A stretch of 64,000 nucleotides of DNA from Daphnia pulex (GCF_021134715.1 NC_060025.1:2046001-2110000); one strand, 5' to 3'. Shown: positions 31,502-43,599, counted from the stretch's first letter. Notes: generated from the letters alone by a model not told the origin. Made by a program: numbers and translations.

Positions 31502-33135
31502 TTATTCTGAGTCTTCATCACTGTCCAACGGTTCATCTTCCAACTCTGGCATAGGAAACCTAAGCACTGCGGCCACACCAGTTAACTGCATAAGTTCTGT
31601 TTCAAAAGAGATATTGTAGTCAAGTTTCCGTTTTCGTATGATTCAGTCATTAAAGGAAAGCACTTACGTTCCCCCGAAACGTGAAGTGAGGAGAAAATGC
31701 GGGCAATACCTCCATTGTCTCGCACACTTTCAACGAGCTTAACGTACTTTTTACGTTCCTCAACACTTTGAGACCTGATAGAACAAGCTGATTAATAATT
31801 TGCATTTGAAAGTAGTTTATACTTCAATGTATACCTGAAAAGATTATCGGAAACCAAAAGAGTATCAATAGCTTGACCTTCATTGGCTTTTAGAACGTGT
31901 TTCAGGCCGTAGAAGGCACGACTTGGCTCTGTTTGTAGAATTGAATAAAAATTTTCTAGTGCTTTCACTTCGGCCATGGCTTTAGTATCGGCCATTCGCG
32001 ATGTGACAGCGGGATCGGCTAAAACTTCTACAAAACGTGGAATGTTAGCTGAGAAAAAAAAGTTAAATAATTCATGTTCCCGACCTTGCACTTGCCTTTT
32101 AATGAATGTTTAAATCCTGACGAGGCGTGAATAAGAAGAAATTTTGATTTGTTATCGATCAGCATTCGATTATCATTTTTCGAAGCCCATTGCATCATGT
32201 ATTCAAAGAAATGATCCTTCACAAAACCGGGAGAGGCGAGCAAAATGCATCGGGTGACTTCAAAATTGACGTGCCGAAGAATGGCTTGTAAGACGGTGTC
32301 GTAAAACTTTTGTAAACCCTGCGTCATAAATTCAAATGTCAATGCTGAAAATTTTGTAAATAATGAAATCAGGCCTTTAATAAACCTTTTCATGTTGTGA
32401 TGTGCTTCCTTTTCTCTTACGAGGAATGGTAACATCAATTTTAGCTCTGACAAGGGTCATTGCTCCTGTGACCAGACAGACATTTGCCAAACCTTCATGC
32501 ATAATAACTGCAGCAACATCTGCATTCTGACTCGGGTCACAAGCCATATCAATGCGTTCAAGGGCCACAACATCCCAGCAAGCTTTGGTTAGCGAAAATT
32601 TTCTGTTTGGCTCAATATCAACTGTGTGGTACGCTCCCATCTGAAAGTCAATTGTATGTATGAATTAATTGGTAGATGGACACTAAAATATGAAGTCATT
32701 CCATGATACCTTGACATATTGATTTTCTTCTATATTTCTTCCTTTTAACCTTAATACACAGGCCTGAGTATCAAAATCTATGGTTTCAACTTCTATAGTG
32801 AGCATTGTCCTTACTCGGCTGCTGGAAGATGAGCCAGTTGCCGATTCAGTTTGGACTTTCCTAAGTTTTATCAAAACAAAAATTTTTGTGATCAACATCG
32901 AGACACGTTTGTTTGTATTTGTTTTTAAAGGAAGATACCGAATTGTTGAGGCTCTGATGGTGTCTCCATGAGAAATAAGGTTGTAAGCATGCCACATATC
33001 TTCGGGATTCTCGGGGATGAGAGCGACCCGTCTAGAACATAACTAATATTACCAACTATCACAATTGATTTCGGATTTTCGAAGGTACACTGACCCTGTG
33101 CCGTCTCTGTCAATATATCTGCTGACGAGTTTCAT
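31502..33135 (-). CDS. pelo: Pelota (Dom34), mRNA surveillance and ribosome rescue factor
   Basis: Eight exons (33135-33095, 33031-32939, 32860-32710, 32640-32386, 32318-32096, 32027-31835, 31774-31668, 31596-31502) join in phase to 385 residues, the usual animal length. It begins [20 protein letters not shown], then [10 protein letters not shown], the RASTIRKVQTES loop of the Sm-like N-terminal domain, the IPRKRKG basic motif and the [13 protein letters not shown] and LVASPGF-type central domain ([13 protein letters not shown]). The C-terminal domain has [29 protein letters not shown] and an acidic end ([11 protein letters not shown]). Pelota binds the empty A site of stalled ribosomes with Hbs1 and ABCE1 in no-go and non-stop decay (known for the family). 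The fifth intron has a GC donor (AAAAG|GCAAGT), needed to give SLKEVLADP. Confidence 0.97.
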
Positions 33136-33484
33136 CTTAAATTAGTTAGATTTAAAGTAATTGAGGAAGATTGAAGTAGAAAGTCAACAATCATGTTTGT
33201 GGAACACGAACGAAAGAACGCCATCTACACTTGGTAGGCGAACCGGTCAAATAGTAGAAAAGAAAGACGTCAGATGGCGAAAGTTTGATAAAATTTCAAA
33301 ATTCAAATGATGTTTTCATTACGTTTGCTTTTAGCGCTTTCTTTGCGGAACGAGTGGCCATGCCATTTTGCATAAAAACAAGCGACTCACAATTTATCTA
33401 CTATTTCCCTATTTGTCTGGTCTACCGATGACGGTAGACATCAAGCGAATGAAAGAAAAATGAATAAAGAATTGGCTTGATCGC

Positions 33485-33664
33485 TCAAAGAGTGTCATCC
33501 TTGTCTTTAATCTTAGTAGCCCAAGGCCGAACAACACTCACGAAACAAGAATTTTGTTTCATTTCGAAATGGCCGCTTTGCAGCAAGGCTGCGACGGTTT
33601 TATCAGCAGCGCCGGCCTTAATGAAATGCAGACATTTTTCAGGGAAAATTTCAGTTGCAGGCAT
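33485..33664 (-). CDS. Possible small protein, 59 residues
   Basis: Frame starting MPATEIFPEKCLHF, ending WATKIKDKDDTL. Composition is balanced and protein-like, with mixed Lys, Asp, Ala and Cys and no low complexity. A TATAAAAA lies on the minus strand at 33758-33751, about 90 bases before the ATG. There is no poly(A) signal nearby on this strand and the plus strand is also open here. I do not recognise it. Confidence 0.25.
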   Translation of the reverse strand: MPATEIFPEKCLHFIKAGAADKTVAALLQSGHFEMKQNSCFVSVVRPWATKIKDKDDTL

Positions 33665-33669
33665 GGGCG

Positions 33670-34935
33670 TCTTTCGATTTATTTTTGCACGTAAATCGAT
33701 TGAAAGCGACACGCCTTGTTTGTTGTTCACAAAAGTTGTTGTGACTCCAATTTTTATAACCCCAATCCAAGTTCAATTGCTTGTTACACTTCAAACTAAA
33801 CTAACCCAACATGCAACAAAGAAAAAATCAGTGACATCATGATTTGAAAGCTGTCGGCTATTAATTGGCTAATAACGTTGCTTTTCTTGGCCAAACAAAG
33901 TGTCGCCCACATATTCTACCCCGTTTCCCTTATCTTTCAGGTCGAATGGGCGAGAAATCAAAACAACCAAAACGACCTTTGTTCGTCGTCGTACTGTCGA
34001 CCAGTTAGAACCTTCCGCGATTGCGTAAATTCATTCCCGCAGCAACTGCACGATGACGTGTTACGTTCGACTTTTTCGTTGGAATAAAACCCCCCACGCT
34101 CACAGTACCTTATTTGCTGATGGAACGATTTCCCGTCCAAAAGAAAATGCGGTGACGCATTTTACACACATATTGAGTCTGCGCTGTCTAGTTCCACAGC
34201 ATGGTCTGCGCTATTAGTTTTTTATCCCGCGTGTAATTCACCTTTTTTTTTCTTTCTTTTGGCAAAACACAAAACTGCCAATAAATGCGTTGAGTGTATA
34301 AATCCAGGTTTTCCTTTCACCTTGCATAGCGAGGCGGACATGAAGTGCTGCTGCTGCGTTTATGGGCGTCGCTTGATATTCCATGACGTGTCCGTAATTT
34401 CACTTTTCAAAGAGAAGAAAAAAAAGAACTGCAGCAGCAGAAATCTTGTCCCGTTTTGGCATATGCAAGGTTTTCTTTTTCATCCATCAACTCGTCGTTA
34501 AATCGACATTATCTAGCGTGATAAGCAGCAAATACGCTTAACAAATCTACCGTCGATATCACAAAGAGGTATTTCGGGTCCAGTTTGTTGGTCACCTTGT
34601 TATTTTTCACCAACTTCCTGAAGGCACCATCACGTCATCTTGGCAAATGTTAACACATTCAGGTGGGCAAAAACGCCCATTGCAGAAATCCTTTTTGATG
34701 AAATCGTCCATATTTCCGCTAAAGAACGAAAGAAAGAAAGAAAAAACCCGGTTGAAGCTAATGAATACGCACATGCAATGTGTTGTGTGTGCAAGCAACA
34801 ATCAAGGTCGCTTCCTCTCTGCGTCCACTAAACCTGAGAAACGGCCAAGACACACGTGTGTAACATCTACCATCCAGCAGCAGCTAAAACATAAGAGGGA
34901 GGTGCTCTCCTCCTCCGGCCGGGAGGAGGACAATA
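33670..34935. other. Intergenic between pelota and the EGF-repeat gene
   Basis: No supported gene. An AATAAA at about 34084 and an acceptor-like TTATCTTTCAG at about 33930-33942 on the plus strand are isolated. Confidence 0.5.
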
Positions 34936-34940
34936 TAGAC

Positions 34941-35246
34941 TGACGTCACAAACTTGATTTTTCGTTTTTCTTCTTTCCCTCTCCTGTTTCTCCCGAAAAG
35001 AAAGAAAAAAAAGTGACGGAGACTCTCTAACCAACCAGCCAACAGAGCTCCTAACCCTCCAACACGTGATCCTTGAAGGAGATAAAAAGAGACGCTGGGC
35101 GCCAGTCCACCTTCAGTTTGTTTCTGACTGAACGTCCGCACGCACAGGTGTACGATTCCTATTTTCACCGCTCACAGCGACGATCTCCAACGGACCACAG
35201 CAGCAGAGGAAAAACGTTTCCTATTCTTCTTACAAAACAACAACAG
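34941..35246 (+). promoter_or_regulatory. Promoter and 5' UTR exon of the EGF-repeat gene
   Basis: CRE-type TGACGTCA at 34941-34948, E-box CACGTG at 35063-35068, TATA-like ATAAAAAG at 35082-35089 and initiator TTCAGTTTG with the A at 35115, 33 bases after the TATA box. The untranslated exon runs to AACAACAACAG|GTAAGT (donor at 35247). The intron is about 1.77 kb and ends TTTTTACCAG at 37016. Confidence 0.75.
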
Positions 35247-37016
35247 GTAAGTGTTTTTACCTCGAGTAATTCATTTAGTAATTGATTATCTAAAATGGGA
35301 TTTCCGTGTAAATAAAGACCAACTTTGCACACACGAAGAAAAAAACACACGAATTAGATTAGAAAGGATTTAAGAAAGTTTTAGATGAATAAGAAATATG
35401 TGACGTAACCTGCGGGCCATCTGTTAGCTCATCCATAATTCAAATTTCACTTTCATCTGCTATCCTTATTTATTTTTTCTCCTCCTCTTGTAACAGCGCA
35501 ACCCATTTGGCCCTCAGCTGAAAGAACCCATAAAAATCCGATTATATATATATAGCATAAGTCAATTCCCTCGGCCAGCCAAGAAAATTAACAGTTGAAC
35601 TGATGGGAACGTTAAGATAAAAGGGGGGAAGAATCTTACGTCGGCAGATGGTTCCATTCGGATGGCCGTTGCCTTCAAGGTTGTCTGGGGCGGTTTGAAC
35701 GCTGGTCTTTTTTTTTTCGTTTAAGATCTCTAGTCACAGATTCTTCTTCTTTCCAGTTTTCTTCCTCCATCAAATAAAGTCAAAAGAAAAAAAGAAGAAG
35801 AAGAGTTTCTTGATCCCTTAACTAATAAATGCGCTTGTTAGAAACACAAAGAATCAGCATCGACCTTGAGTGAACGAAAATGTCGTTCGGGAACATCTCA
35901 ACCAAACCCAAAAGAGAACAACTTTTGATGTTGTTCTTTTTTTAAAAAAGGGTTATGACACAGCAAAAAAAAAAAGAAATAATAAAATAAAAAGGGATTT
36001 GCTAAAATTCGAAAGTTTGGTAGCGATCCAAAGTGGAAAAAAGATACTGGTTAGAGAACACAAACGAAAAAAAAAACGATACCGTGTGGCGTGTTGTTCG
36101 TGAAACTTCGGTCGGATCAAATAGGATGGGCTCTTGTATTTGTTTTTTTTCTCTCCTTCTCTCTTATTATTCGATTGTTGTGTTGGCTTTCTGTCGAGGC
36201 TAGAAGGGTGTGGGTCAGCAGCACGCAGCAACTATCTCTCTCCACTCTTGCTCTCTCTGCTGGCTTTTTTAAGCTTCTTCCTTAGATGGTAAGTTTCTGA
36301 AATCACCAGCTCAGCACTACCCACCTGAGAAGAGTATAGGAGAAGAAGAAGGTCACTCGATGGCGAGACCCGCCCATAATCAAATCGACACGACAGAATT
36401 GAATCACGTCCGTTTCTGCCCCCACCTCGGGATGTAACAAACAAATAAAGATGTCATTTCGTTTGGATGCGCGAATTTGTAGTTGGTGGGGTTTTTTCTC
36501 TCTCTCTCTCTTTTCAACCAAAGTTAATTTGGCGCTGCCAATGCCCTTACATGGCGACACTCGCCTGTGTGTGCAATGCCCAAGTAAAAGAAAAATAATC
36601 CGGGACTGTGTTGTTTTGTTTTATTCGGGAGGAAGCCGGTCGTTGTCAAGGTTGCGTGACCAGCCGGCAAACCAACAAAATAAAGAACTCTTGCAAGCCG
36701 ATTATGGAATTGCGTGAATTGGCAAGATGAATGTTATCCCTCCCTCAGTCGACCTCGACAGGCAGACACGTTAAACGTAAAGGAAAGGAATAAAATAAAA
36801 ATTACATTTGACGACCCATGAAAGGGATAGTTTTCAACTGGTTTCTCAACTGGTTCAATGTCTCTTGGGTTTTTACCTTCCTATCAACAAAAGGCATAAA
36901 AATAGATTAAAAACTAGGCTTTTCTATCCTACTCACATACTAGAATGGACACTTGACGACTGATAAAATTTTAAAAATTTTGACTTTTTCTTATTTGGGT
37001 GTCTTGTTTTTACCAG
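35247..37016 (+). other. First intron (5' UTR) of the EGF-repeat gene
   Basis: Large for this neighbourhood. It is mostly simple sequence and purine- or pyrimidine-rich tracts, with frames open by chance on both strands. No nested gene is seen. First introns of this kind often hold enhancers, but no specific site is identified. Confidence 0.6.
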
Positions 37017-37024
37017 ATCTTAAA

Positions 37025-39785
37025 ATGGTCGGGATGCTGGCCTTGTCTCTGCTGATTGCCCAGGCGGCCGCCATGGGAGGCTTTTCAGGTAAAATGAAAT
37101 TCAAACATTAACATTTTCTGGGTCAGTGGATTATGAAGTCAGTATGTGAATCATAATAATCTGTCGGGAAATAACCAAAGAAAAGAAAATATTTGGAAAC
37201 TTTTAATGGAATAAACCTGTCAGTTTGCAAACCTTAATGCCACCTGAAGGCTGTAAATTGGCCCGTTTTCCTTGTTTCTCTGCAAAGAAAATGGGAATGA
37301 GGAAATATATCCCCAGTAAGTAGGTGAACTTGATTCGCTTAACGTCACCCCAGTTAGTACAACAATTTTCCATCCTTGGAAAATTACCGGTTATCCACTC
37401 ATCAATCATTTTCATAAATGAAGCGACCTGTTTTTTCTTATGGATTTTGAATATAAACCTGGACGTGACCCTGTGGCACCAATGTCTTATTGTGTTTGGG
37501 TAAAAATTTGACATTCTGTTCCATTTCTTCTAATTGCTTCTGAAGGTAACGACCCGTGCAGTCCTTATCCTTGCGGCCCCAATACAGATTGTATGGTTAG
37601 CCCGCTCGGTGTGGCCGTCTGCCGCTGCAAGTCGGGTTATTTCCCCAAGCCGGACACGATTACCGGCTGCGGGCATCAGTGCGATGATGACGATGATTGT
37701 TCAAACTCGCAAAACTGCGCCAACGGACGTTGTGTCAACATTTGCGAAGAAGGAATTTGCGGAGTGAACGCCCTCTGCGAGCCAAGAAACCGACGTGCCA
37801 TTTGCCGTTGCCCGTCTGGATATTCTGGCGATCCATTCACTCGCTGCTCTGCTGGACAAACCGGTAAAACGAAGGTTTCAAATACTAAAAGAAAAAAAGA
37901 AAAATTAACTGGGAAATTTCATGTGAACAGATCAACGAATTTTGACCGGATCCAGCAGCAGTCACAGCAGTTTCAACAATCCTTTCGGTGGTAATCGCCA
38001 GACGATTGTCACTGGATCCAGCGATTTCGGTGGCTCTTCTTCCTCCTTCAACAGCCCATCTTCTTTCAACAGCCCGTCTTCTTTCAACAGCGGCTCATCC
38101 TTTAGCAGCGGATCCTTTAGCAGCGCCCCTGCAGTGGGCTCTTCCTTTAGCTCCGCCGGATCTTCGTTCAACAGCGGCGGTTCCTCATCTTTCGGTGACG
38201 ATCCTTGCTCAAACTTCAAATGCGGATCCAACGCCAACTGCTTGACCAGAAGCTTCCGGGCTGCTTGCGCTTGCCGTTCTGGTTACGAAGGTGATCCGTA
38301 CACTGGATGTCGTCGCTCCGAGTGTGTCGGTAAGTTGCATTCCTCTTCGATTGCATCCAACAATTACAGCATCATGATGAAATTTGGCCGGTCAAAACAG
38401 AAAACACCGAATGCCCCAGCGATAAGGTCTGCCACAATTTCCGTTGCATCAATCCATGCTCGACCTCTTGCGGTGTCGACTCCGAATGTACCGTTCGCAA
38501 TCACGTCACCGTTTGCCAGTGCCCCAAGGGATTCACCGGTGATCCATTCGTCTCCTGCACTCCATCATCCAGCTCCAATGTCGCTGGCCGCCAGAGTATG
38601 AATAACTTTCCATGACGTTACCTTTTTCTTTTGAAATTTAAAAAAGAAAATTTGGAATTGTCGTTAAACGAAACAAATAAATAATAAATAAATAATCGTT
38701 AAACCAAACAGGCAGCGATTATTGTACCCCTTCGCCGTGCGGAACCAACACCAAATGTCGTGTGGAGAACAACCGGGCTGTCTGCTCTTGTCAGGATGGA
38801 TTCATGGGCAATCCTATCCAGGGATGTCGTCGTGAATGTGAAACCGACTTTGAATGCGACGCTAACCGAGCCTGCATGAACTTCCGTTGTCAAGATCCTT
38901 GCGGCACCTGCGGAACTTACGCCGACTGCAACGTCCGGGTAAGAAAATCAAAAAGAAATTTAACATTTTAAGTTTCTCTCTCGCATCAATCACCAAATTC
39001 CTCGCGCTCATGATTATGCAAATGATATGATTTTTCGATTTGTGTTGAAATTTCTTCCAGAACCATCGCGCAATCTGCTCTTGCCCGGCCAACTTCTTGG
39101 GCGATCCGTTCACCCGATGCTACCCCGAGTGCACGCAACACGAGGAGTGCCGAGCCACCCAAGCTTGCTTCAACCTCAAGTGTGTCGACCCTTGCACAGG
39201 CGCTTGCGGCATTGGCGCCGAGTGCCGTGTCGAGAGCCACAAGGCCATTTGCTCTTGCCCCAAGGGCCACACTGGACATCCATTCGACCGCTGCCGACCC
39301 TTCGACAAGAGTAAGAACAACGTAATCAAATCTCCCAAGGATCTTTTGCTAAAAAATACCCACCCGATATTTCTAGGCGATCTTTGTAACCCGAATCCTT
39401 GCGGCACCGATGCCGACTGCAAACCAGGCACGGACCGTCAAGGAAACGACAGGCCAGTTTGCTTCTGCCGCACCGGATATCTGGGAGATCCCCTCGTCGG
39501 TTGCCGAAAGGGCCAATGTATCGACCATGCCGTAAGGAAATCCGCTAAAATATTTTAAGAGAATGTTAGGACTAATTTTTAAAATGTGCCCAGGATTGTT
39601 CTGGCAATCAAGCTTGTTACGGTTACCAATGCGTTGATCCATGCACCAGCACTTCTTCATCCAGATCTTCCGTTTGCGGAATCGGAGCACGATGCGACGC
39701 ACGAAACCACGGAGCCGTATGCTCATGTCCCGTCGGCCAGGACGGTGATCCTCTGGTTGAATGCCGTGCTTCCTTCAGGGGTTAA
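37025..39785 (+). CDS. Secreted protein with dumpy-type EGF-like repeats
   Basis: Eight coding exons (37025-37088, 37546-37863, 37931-38329, 38401-38595, 38712-38938, 39061-39310, 39377-39531, 39594-39785) join in phase to 599 residues. A signal peptide (MVGMLALSLLIAQAAAMG) is followed by EGF-like modules of the paired type seen in dumpy, with DPCxxxPCGPNxxC, CRCPSGYSGDPFTRC and CEPRNRRAICRC spacing. A Ser/Phe/Asn/Gly-rich linker (SSFNSPSSFNSGSSF) occupies most of exon 4. There are roughly eight to nine modules. No membrane segment or GPI signal is present, so it should be an extracellular matrix or apical-surface protein. Poly(A) signals are at about 39885 and 39926-39931. Compared with giant dumpy it is a short family member; naming beyond that is not justified. 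Confidence 0.9.
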
Positions 39786-39925
39786 ACAAAAGTTATTGCA
39801 AATTTTAGAAAAGAAAAACACACACACAAAAAAAAATCTTCCTTCTTCTTTCTCTGTCCCCACACATCCGGAGTTCTCTAGAACAGAATAAAAAAAAAAA
39901 AATTTACGAAGATGAAAAGTGAAAC

Positions 39926-39931
39926 AATAAA
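39926..39931 (+). terminator. Poly(A) signal AATAAA
   Basis: It lies about 140 bases beyond the stop of the EGF-repeat gene. Confidence 0.6.
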
Positions 39932-39939
39932 GCAAACTC

Positions 39940-40587
39940 AGCAAACGCCTAGACGATGTTTTTCATCTCTCACGCTGTAAAAAAAAAGAATCGCTTTATT
40001 ACTTGTCCAATTTTTCTTTACCTTTTGGCAGACCGGGAAGGGTGGGGCAACACGCCTTTTGTTTTAGGACAAAAACAACGGAAACTAATCGTAAGACAGA
40101 TGTTGTTTTTTTTACTCCTTGTGTTTTTTTTATTCGGCTTTGTACCTAATTTAACGTGTCTCAAAACTGCTTATTTCCTGCGAATGGCATGATATTATAC
40201 CTTTAATATTATACCTGAATGATTAACTCTGGCCTTTTTAAATACAACAAGAAAATTCGTTTTCTAAAATAAAATTTGTTTTTGATGATGTTGTATACTT
40301 ATTATATCCGTGGCTGTATTCGTAGTAGAGACTCCAAACACAATCAAATGTTGATTCATATTATAAGGCAGATTTAAAGAACGAATTCTTTGGCACTGAA
40401 AGAATTTTAAAATTGAACAAATTTAAGGCACCACATGAATGGAAGTGATTGGTCAACTGGATTTCATATAAAAAAAGAGAAAACGTAGCTAACAGGTGAA
40501 TACACCTAAAATTAATTAAAGAGATTGCCGTTGAGATAAAATGTTAGGAGACAATTAACAAGAAGCTGTCATGAAAAACCTGAAAAG
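39940..40587. other. Tail-to-tail intergenic region
   Basis: AT-rich DNA between the EGF-repeat gene and the CRTAP-like gene. A minus-strand AATAAA candidate is TTTATT near 40127. No gene is seen. Confidence 0.5.
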
Positions 40588-42034
40588 TCATGTGCTATGG
40601 GGGATTTCATTGTCGCCGATGTTGTCGGTGGAAATGACTGCCAAGTCAGTACCGATAGGGATAACTGCCGGACCAGTGGCTTCTAAAATTTCGCCCTCGT
40701 CGAACTGGAAATTGTCCTCTATAAACTGAAGTAGGGCTTTCTCTCCTTGATCACGCTCGTAGTAGTTGACCGCTTCGGTTCTTGGAACGAACATGCCTTC
40801 GTGCACGTTTCCCAGCGTCATGTAATAGATCTTGTTTTCATTCATAGTCTCGTCATTAGGGAAAAATAGGAGATAGGAGGCAGCGGCCTGGCAAGCCTTT
40901 TCGATGTTGCCCACTGCAAGAAAACGAATGTTTTGATTTCTTATTTGTGATTGATTAAGAGAAACGTCTTACTTTTGAAATAGGCAAACTGCAAGTAATG
41001 GTAGTGACTGGGAAGGAGATCGTCATGTTTCTCGCCATTCAAGTTTCCCAGTTTGTTAGCACACTTTCGCTTACAGCGCAATGTGAAAGTGTAGTGATCT
41101 AAACAAATAATCAATCTCCATATTTATAGGTACCACTGAAACCTGCTTTGATGTTGTATAAACATACTTGAGATGCTGGAAATGAAATCAGGAAACCAGC
41201 CTTGATCAAAGGGACCCTCACAATGAGCTCTGCATTCTTCTTCTGCTTGCAAGTATTCTACCAAGGAAAGCTCCATGTTGGTTGTAGTTCTGTCATAGTC
41301 CTTCTTTTTGTAGGATTCACTGCCACGAATGTAGAATTCAACATAGGGTTTAGCTTCAAGGTTGATGACATAGTTGGGATCCACTTTCAATTCATTGATG
41401 AAAAATCTAAGATTTTCTTTCATCACAGTATGGTTTAAATTCATAGTTAAGAAAGTGTAGGCACAGGAAGCTGCCTTGATATTATCGTTGGTCTGAAATA
41501 ATCCAAACACAAAAGTTTAAGTAAATAATAAAGAAAATGTGATGTAGGATACTAACCTTGAAGTAGCAAAGCTGAAGATAGTCATAAGGTTTCAAAGTGT
41601 CAAAATCATCTGTTTAAAATGTAAAAATTTTTAAAAACAGAAAACATATTTGATGAAGATAAGACTGTCTAACCTGCAACTTTACGGTCAACAATTTCTG
41701 CACGGTTCTTCAAAATATCTTTCTTGCATTTCAGTAAGCAAAGTGTCTTCTTTATCATCTTTTCCCATAATTTCATATCTTCCAACTGTGGAGACACCAA
41801 CGGTTTGTCAAAAGATTCCTTGAGACATTCCAATCGACAGCCCACCACAGCATCTTTGTAAAAATGATAATCTTCAATGGCTTCGTTCATACGCGTGACG
41901 CACTCATCCCATTGCTCATTTAGATATGCTTCTACTGCCTGGCTGTAAAGAATATCGTACGAATTGGCAGGATCAGCTTTTGTAGCAGAGCAAAAGTAAA
42001 CCAAGAGGGACAAAAAACAAGCTTTAAACAACAT
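40588..42034 (-). CDS. CRTAP: Cartilage-associated protein / leprecan family (CRTAP-like)
   Basis: Five exons (42034-41674, 41609-41557, 41492-41168, 41098-40973, 40913-40588) join in phase to 396 residues, close to the vertebrate CRTAP length of about 400. A signal peptide (MLFKACFLSLLVYFCSATKA) is followed by tetratricopeptide-like leprecan repeats with paired cysteines: YSQAVEAYLNEQWDECVTRM, CRLECLKESF, CLLKCKK, KPYDYLQLCYFK, ECRAHCEGPFD, FTLRCKRKC, HYHYLQFAYFK and NIEKACQAAASYLLFFPND. There is no C-terminal prolyl-hydroxylase domain and no KDEL, as in CRTAP and P3H4. In vertebrates CRTAP forms an ER complex with prolyl 3-hydroxylase 1 and cyclophilin B on procollagen; a similar collagen role here is inferred. 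It faces Gemin2 head to head. Confidence 0.88.
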
Positions 42035-42352
42035 ATTCTTACAATATATAATAAGGCTTGACAAAATAAAATAACATGGGCAGACTATGGAGCTATGGAG
42101 CAAGGGGAGGTTATCTTTGTGACTGCTCCACGTTAACAGTCAAGATGCCCTATGCAAAGAAGAGGGGTACATATATGCGTGAGAAAACATCTGTTAAAAA
42201 CCTTAAACAAATTCTCGTGTTTCAATGTTTTGACTTAAAAGCAACATTGCCAATTATGAATAACGCAATCATGAAATTAATTAATCTTGAATTCTTTCAA
42301 ATTTGAATTATATTTTTCAATTGCTGGTGGTTTTTTAACCGTGAATCGTGAG
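42035..42352. promoter_or_regulatory. Compact divergent promoter region, CRTAP-like / Gemin2
   Basis: Only 318 bases separate the two start codons. There is no clear TATA pair for either gene, which suits a shared housekeeping-type promoter. Transcription start sites cannot be fixed from sequence alone. Confidence 0.45.
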
Positions 42353-43501
42353 ATGACAGGTAAGTGCAATAATTTAAATTTTTAAGTAAATAGAGCTGAC
42401 AAATTAAAGTGATGTAGATGTCGCTTGCGTCTGAGCAAATAGTGGCGCAGAACCGCAGACGACAACTTAAACTTCAAAACAAACAACTGAAATCATTTGT
42501 GAAATTCCAGGCATGGATGAGTTCCTCCATAAAGCGCTTTACGTCGAGGAAACAGACGAGGATATCGATTTTGAGTCTGCGCCCAGTACAGGCCAAGAAT
42601 ACTTGAGAAGAGTTATGTAAGTCATGAAAACTTGTGTGTTAATAAATTGTATCACTATAAATTCATGCTGCCGGTTTATTTGGATAGAGTCGAATCGCGA
42701 AAATGCGAAGCGGTTGTAGTTGCCGATATGAAAGGAAAGAAGCTCAAAGCCCAAACTGTCAAATACACTACGGTAAGTTTCATTTTATTCAAATTTATTG
42801 ATCTAGTCTGTCATTTCTGTGTAAATTCAGGACTCTGGCTGCCCACCTGCACCAGAAGTTTTCCTACCTTCAAAAGAATGGCAACAATTCCAAGTCTCTC
42901 AGTTTTCCTGCCTCAGGAGCCGCATGGCAAAACACTTGGCCAGGCTGAAAAAACAAGGAATTCAAATGAAACCGAATACAACCCTGGTAAGATCTTTGCT
43001 GTTGCAATGGCTTCCAGATAAATGAGTTTGGTCTTAATTATCCCTTCCAATTGTAGCCTGCTGGAGACAAAGAAAAGGAATGGTCAGTGTTGTGCTATGG
43101 TAACCCTGAGGATGAAAAGCCTTGTGGAACACCACCTATGCTCCCCATCATTTTATCCCTCAACCAGGTATATGAAAGTCACCTACTTCTCAGCATTCAC
43201 ACTATTATTTCTGTTGATGCAGTTTATGGTGGAGACTCTACTAGAGTACAACGTACAATGGCTGGAGGAGACGAATTTTACTCAGCAAAGGGGTCAGTGG
43301 CTCTACGCTCTACTTGCCAAATTGGAGAAACCTTTGAAACCCGAAATGTGTAGCCTCATCAGAACACTGGCACGTTTGTGTAGCACATTCCGAGTTCAAT
43401 TAACCTCGGTCGACGACCCGCTGTTGGCCCAGCTCAATCTTTTCATATGTCTAGTCGGTCGTTACTTTGATCAAAGTGATTTAGCCGATCCGATGAAATG
43501 A
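42353..43501 (+). CDS. Gemin2: Gemin2 (SMN-interacting protein 1)
   Basis: Six exons (42353-42359, 42511-42616, 42688-42772, 42831-42986, 43057-43167, 43223-43501) join in phase to 247 residues. The first coding exon is only 7 bases (ATG ACA G), spliced by GTAAGT and TTCCAG to GCATGGATGAG, giving MTGMDEFLHKALYVEE. Family landmarks are the GQEYLRRV motif near the N-terminus, EWQQFQVSQFS in the middle, FTQQRGQWLYALLAKLEKPL and, at the end, LICLVGRYFDQSDLAD in its ICLVGRYFDQ form. Gemin2 holds the Sm-protein pentamer in the SMN complex during spliceosomal snRNP assembly (known). A longer frame starting at 42418 is within the first intron and out of frame. AATAAA is at 43590-43595. Confidence 0.95.
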
Positions 43502-43589
43502 TTTAAACGCGAACAACGAACATTTCTGGTAACACATTTCCCGCATTGTATTTTTATTTTATTTTTCTTTTGCTCGCCATTTTGTAAGA

Positions 43590-43595
43590 AATAAA
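43590..43595 (+). terminator. Poly(A) signal of Gemin2
   Basis: AATAAA, 89 bases beyond the stop codon. Confidence 0.65.
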
Positions 43596-43599
43596 AAAT

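Noticed and set aside
42418-42606. Frame starting MSLASEQIVAQNRRRQ as the Gemin2 N-terminus
   Set aside because: It is out of frame with the conserved EYLRRV exon and begins inside the first intron defined by GTAAGT and TTCCAG.
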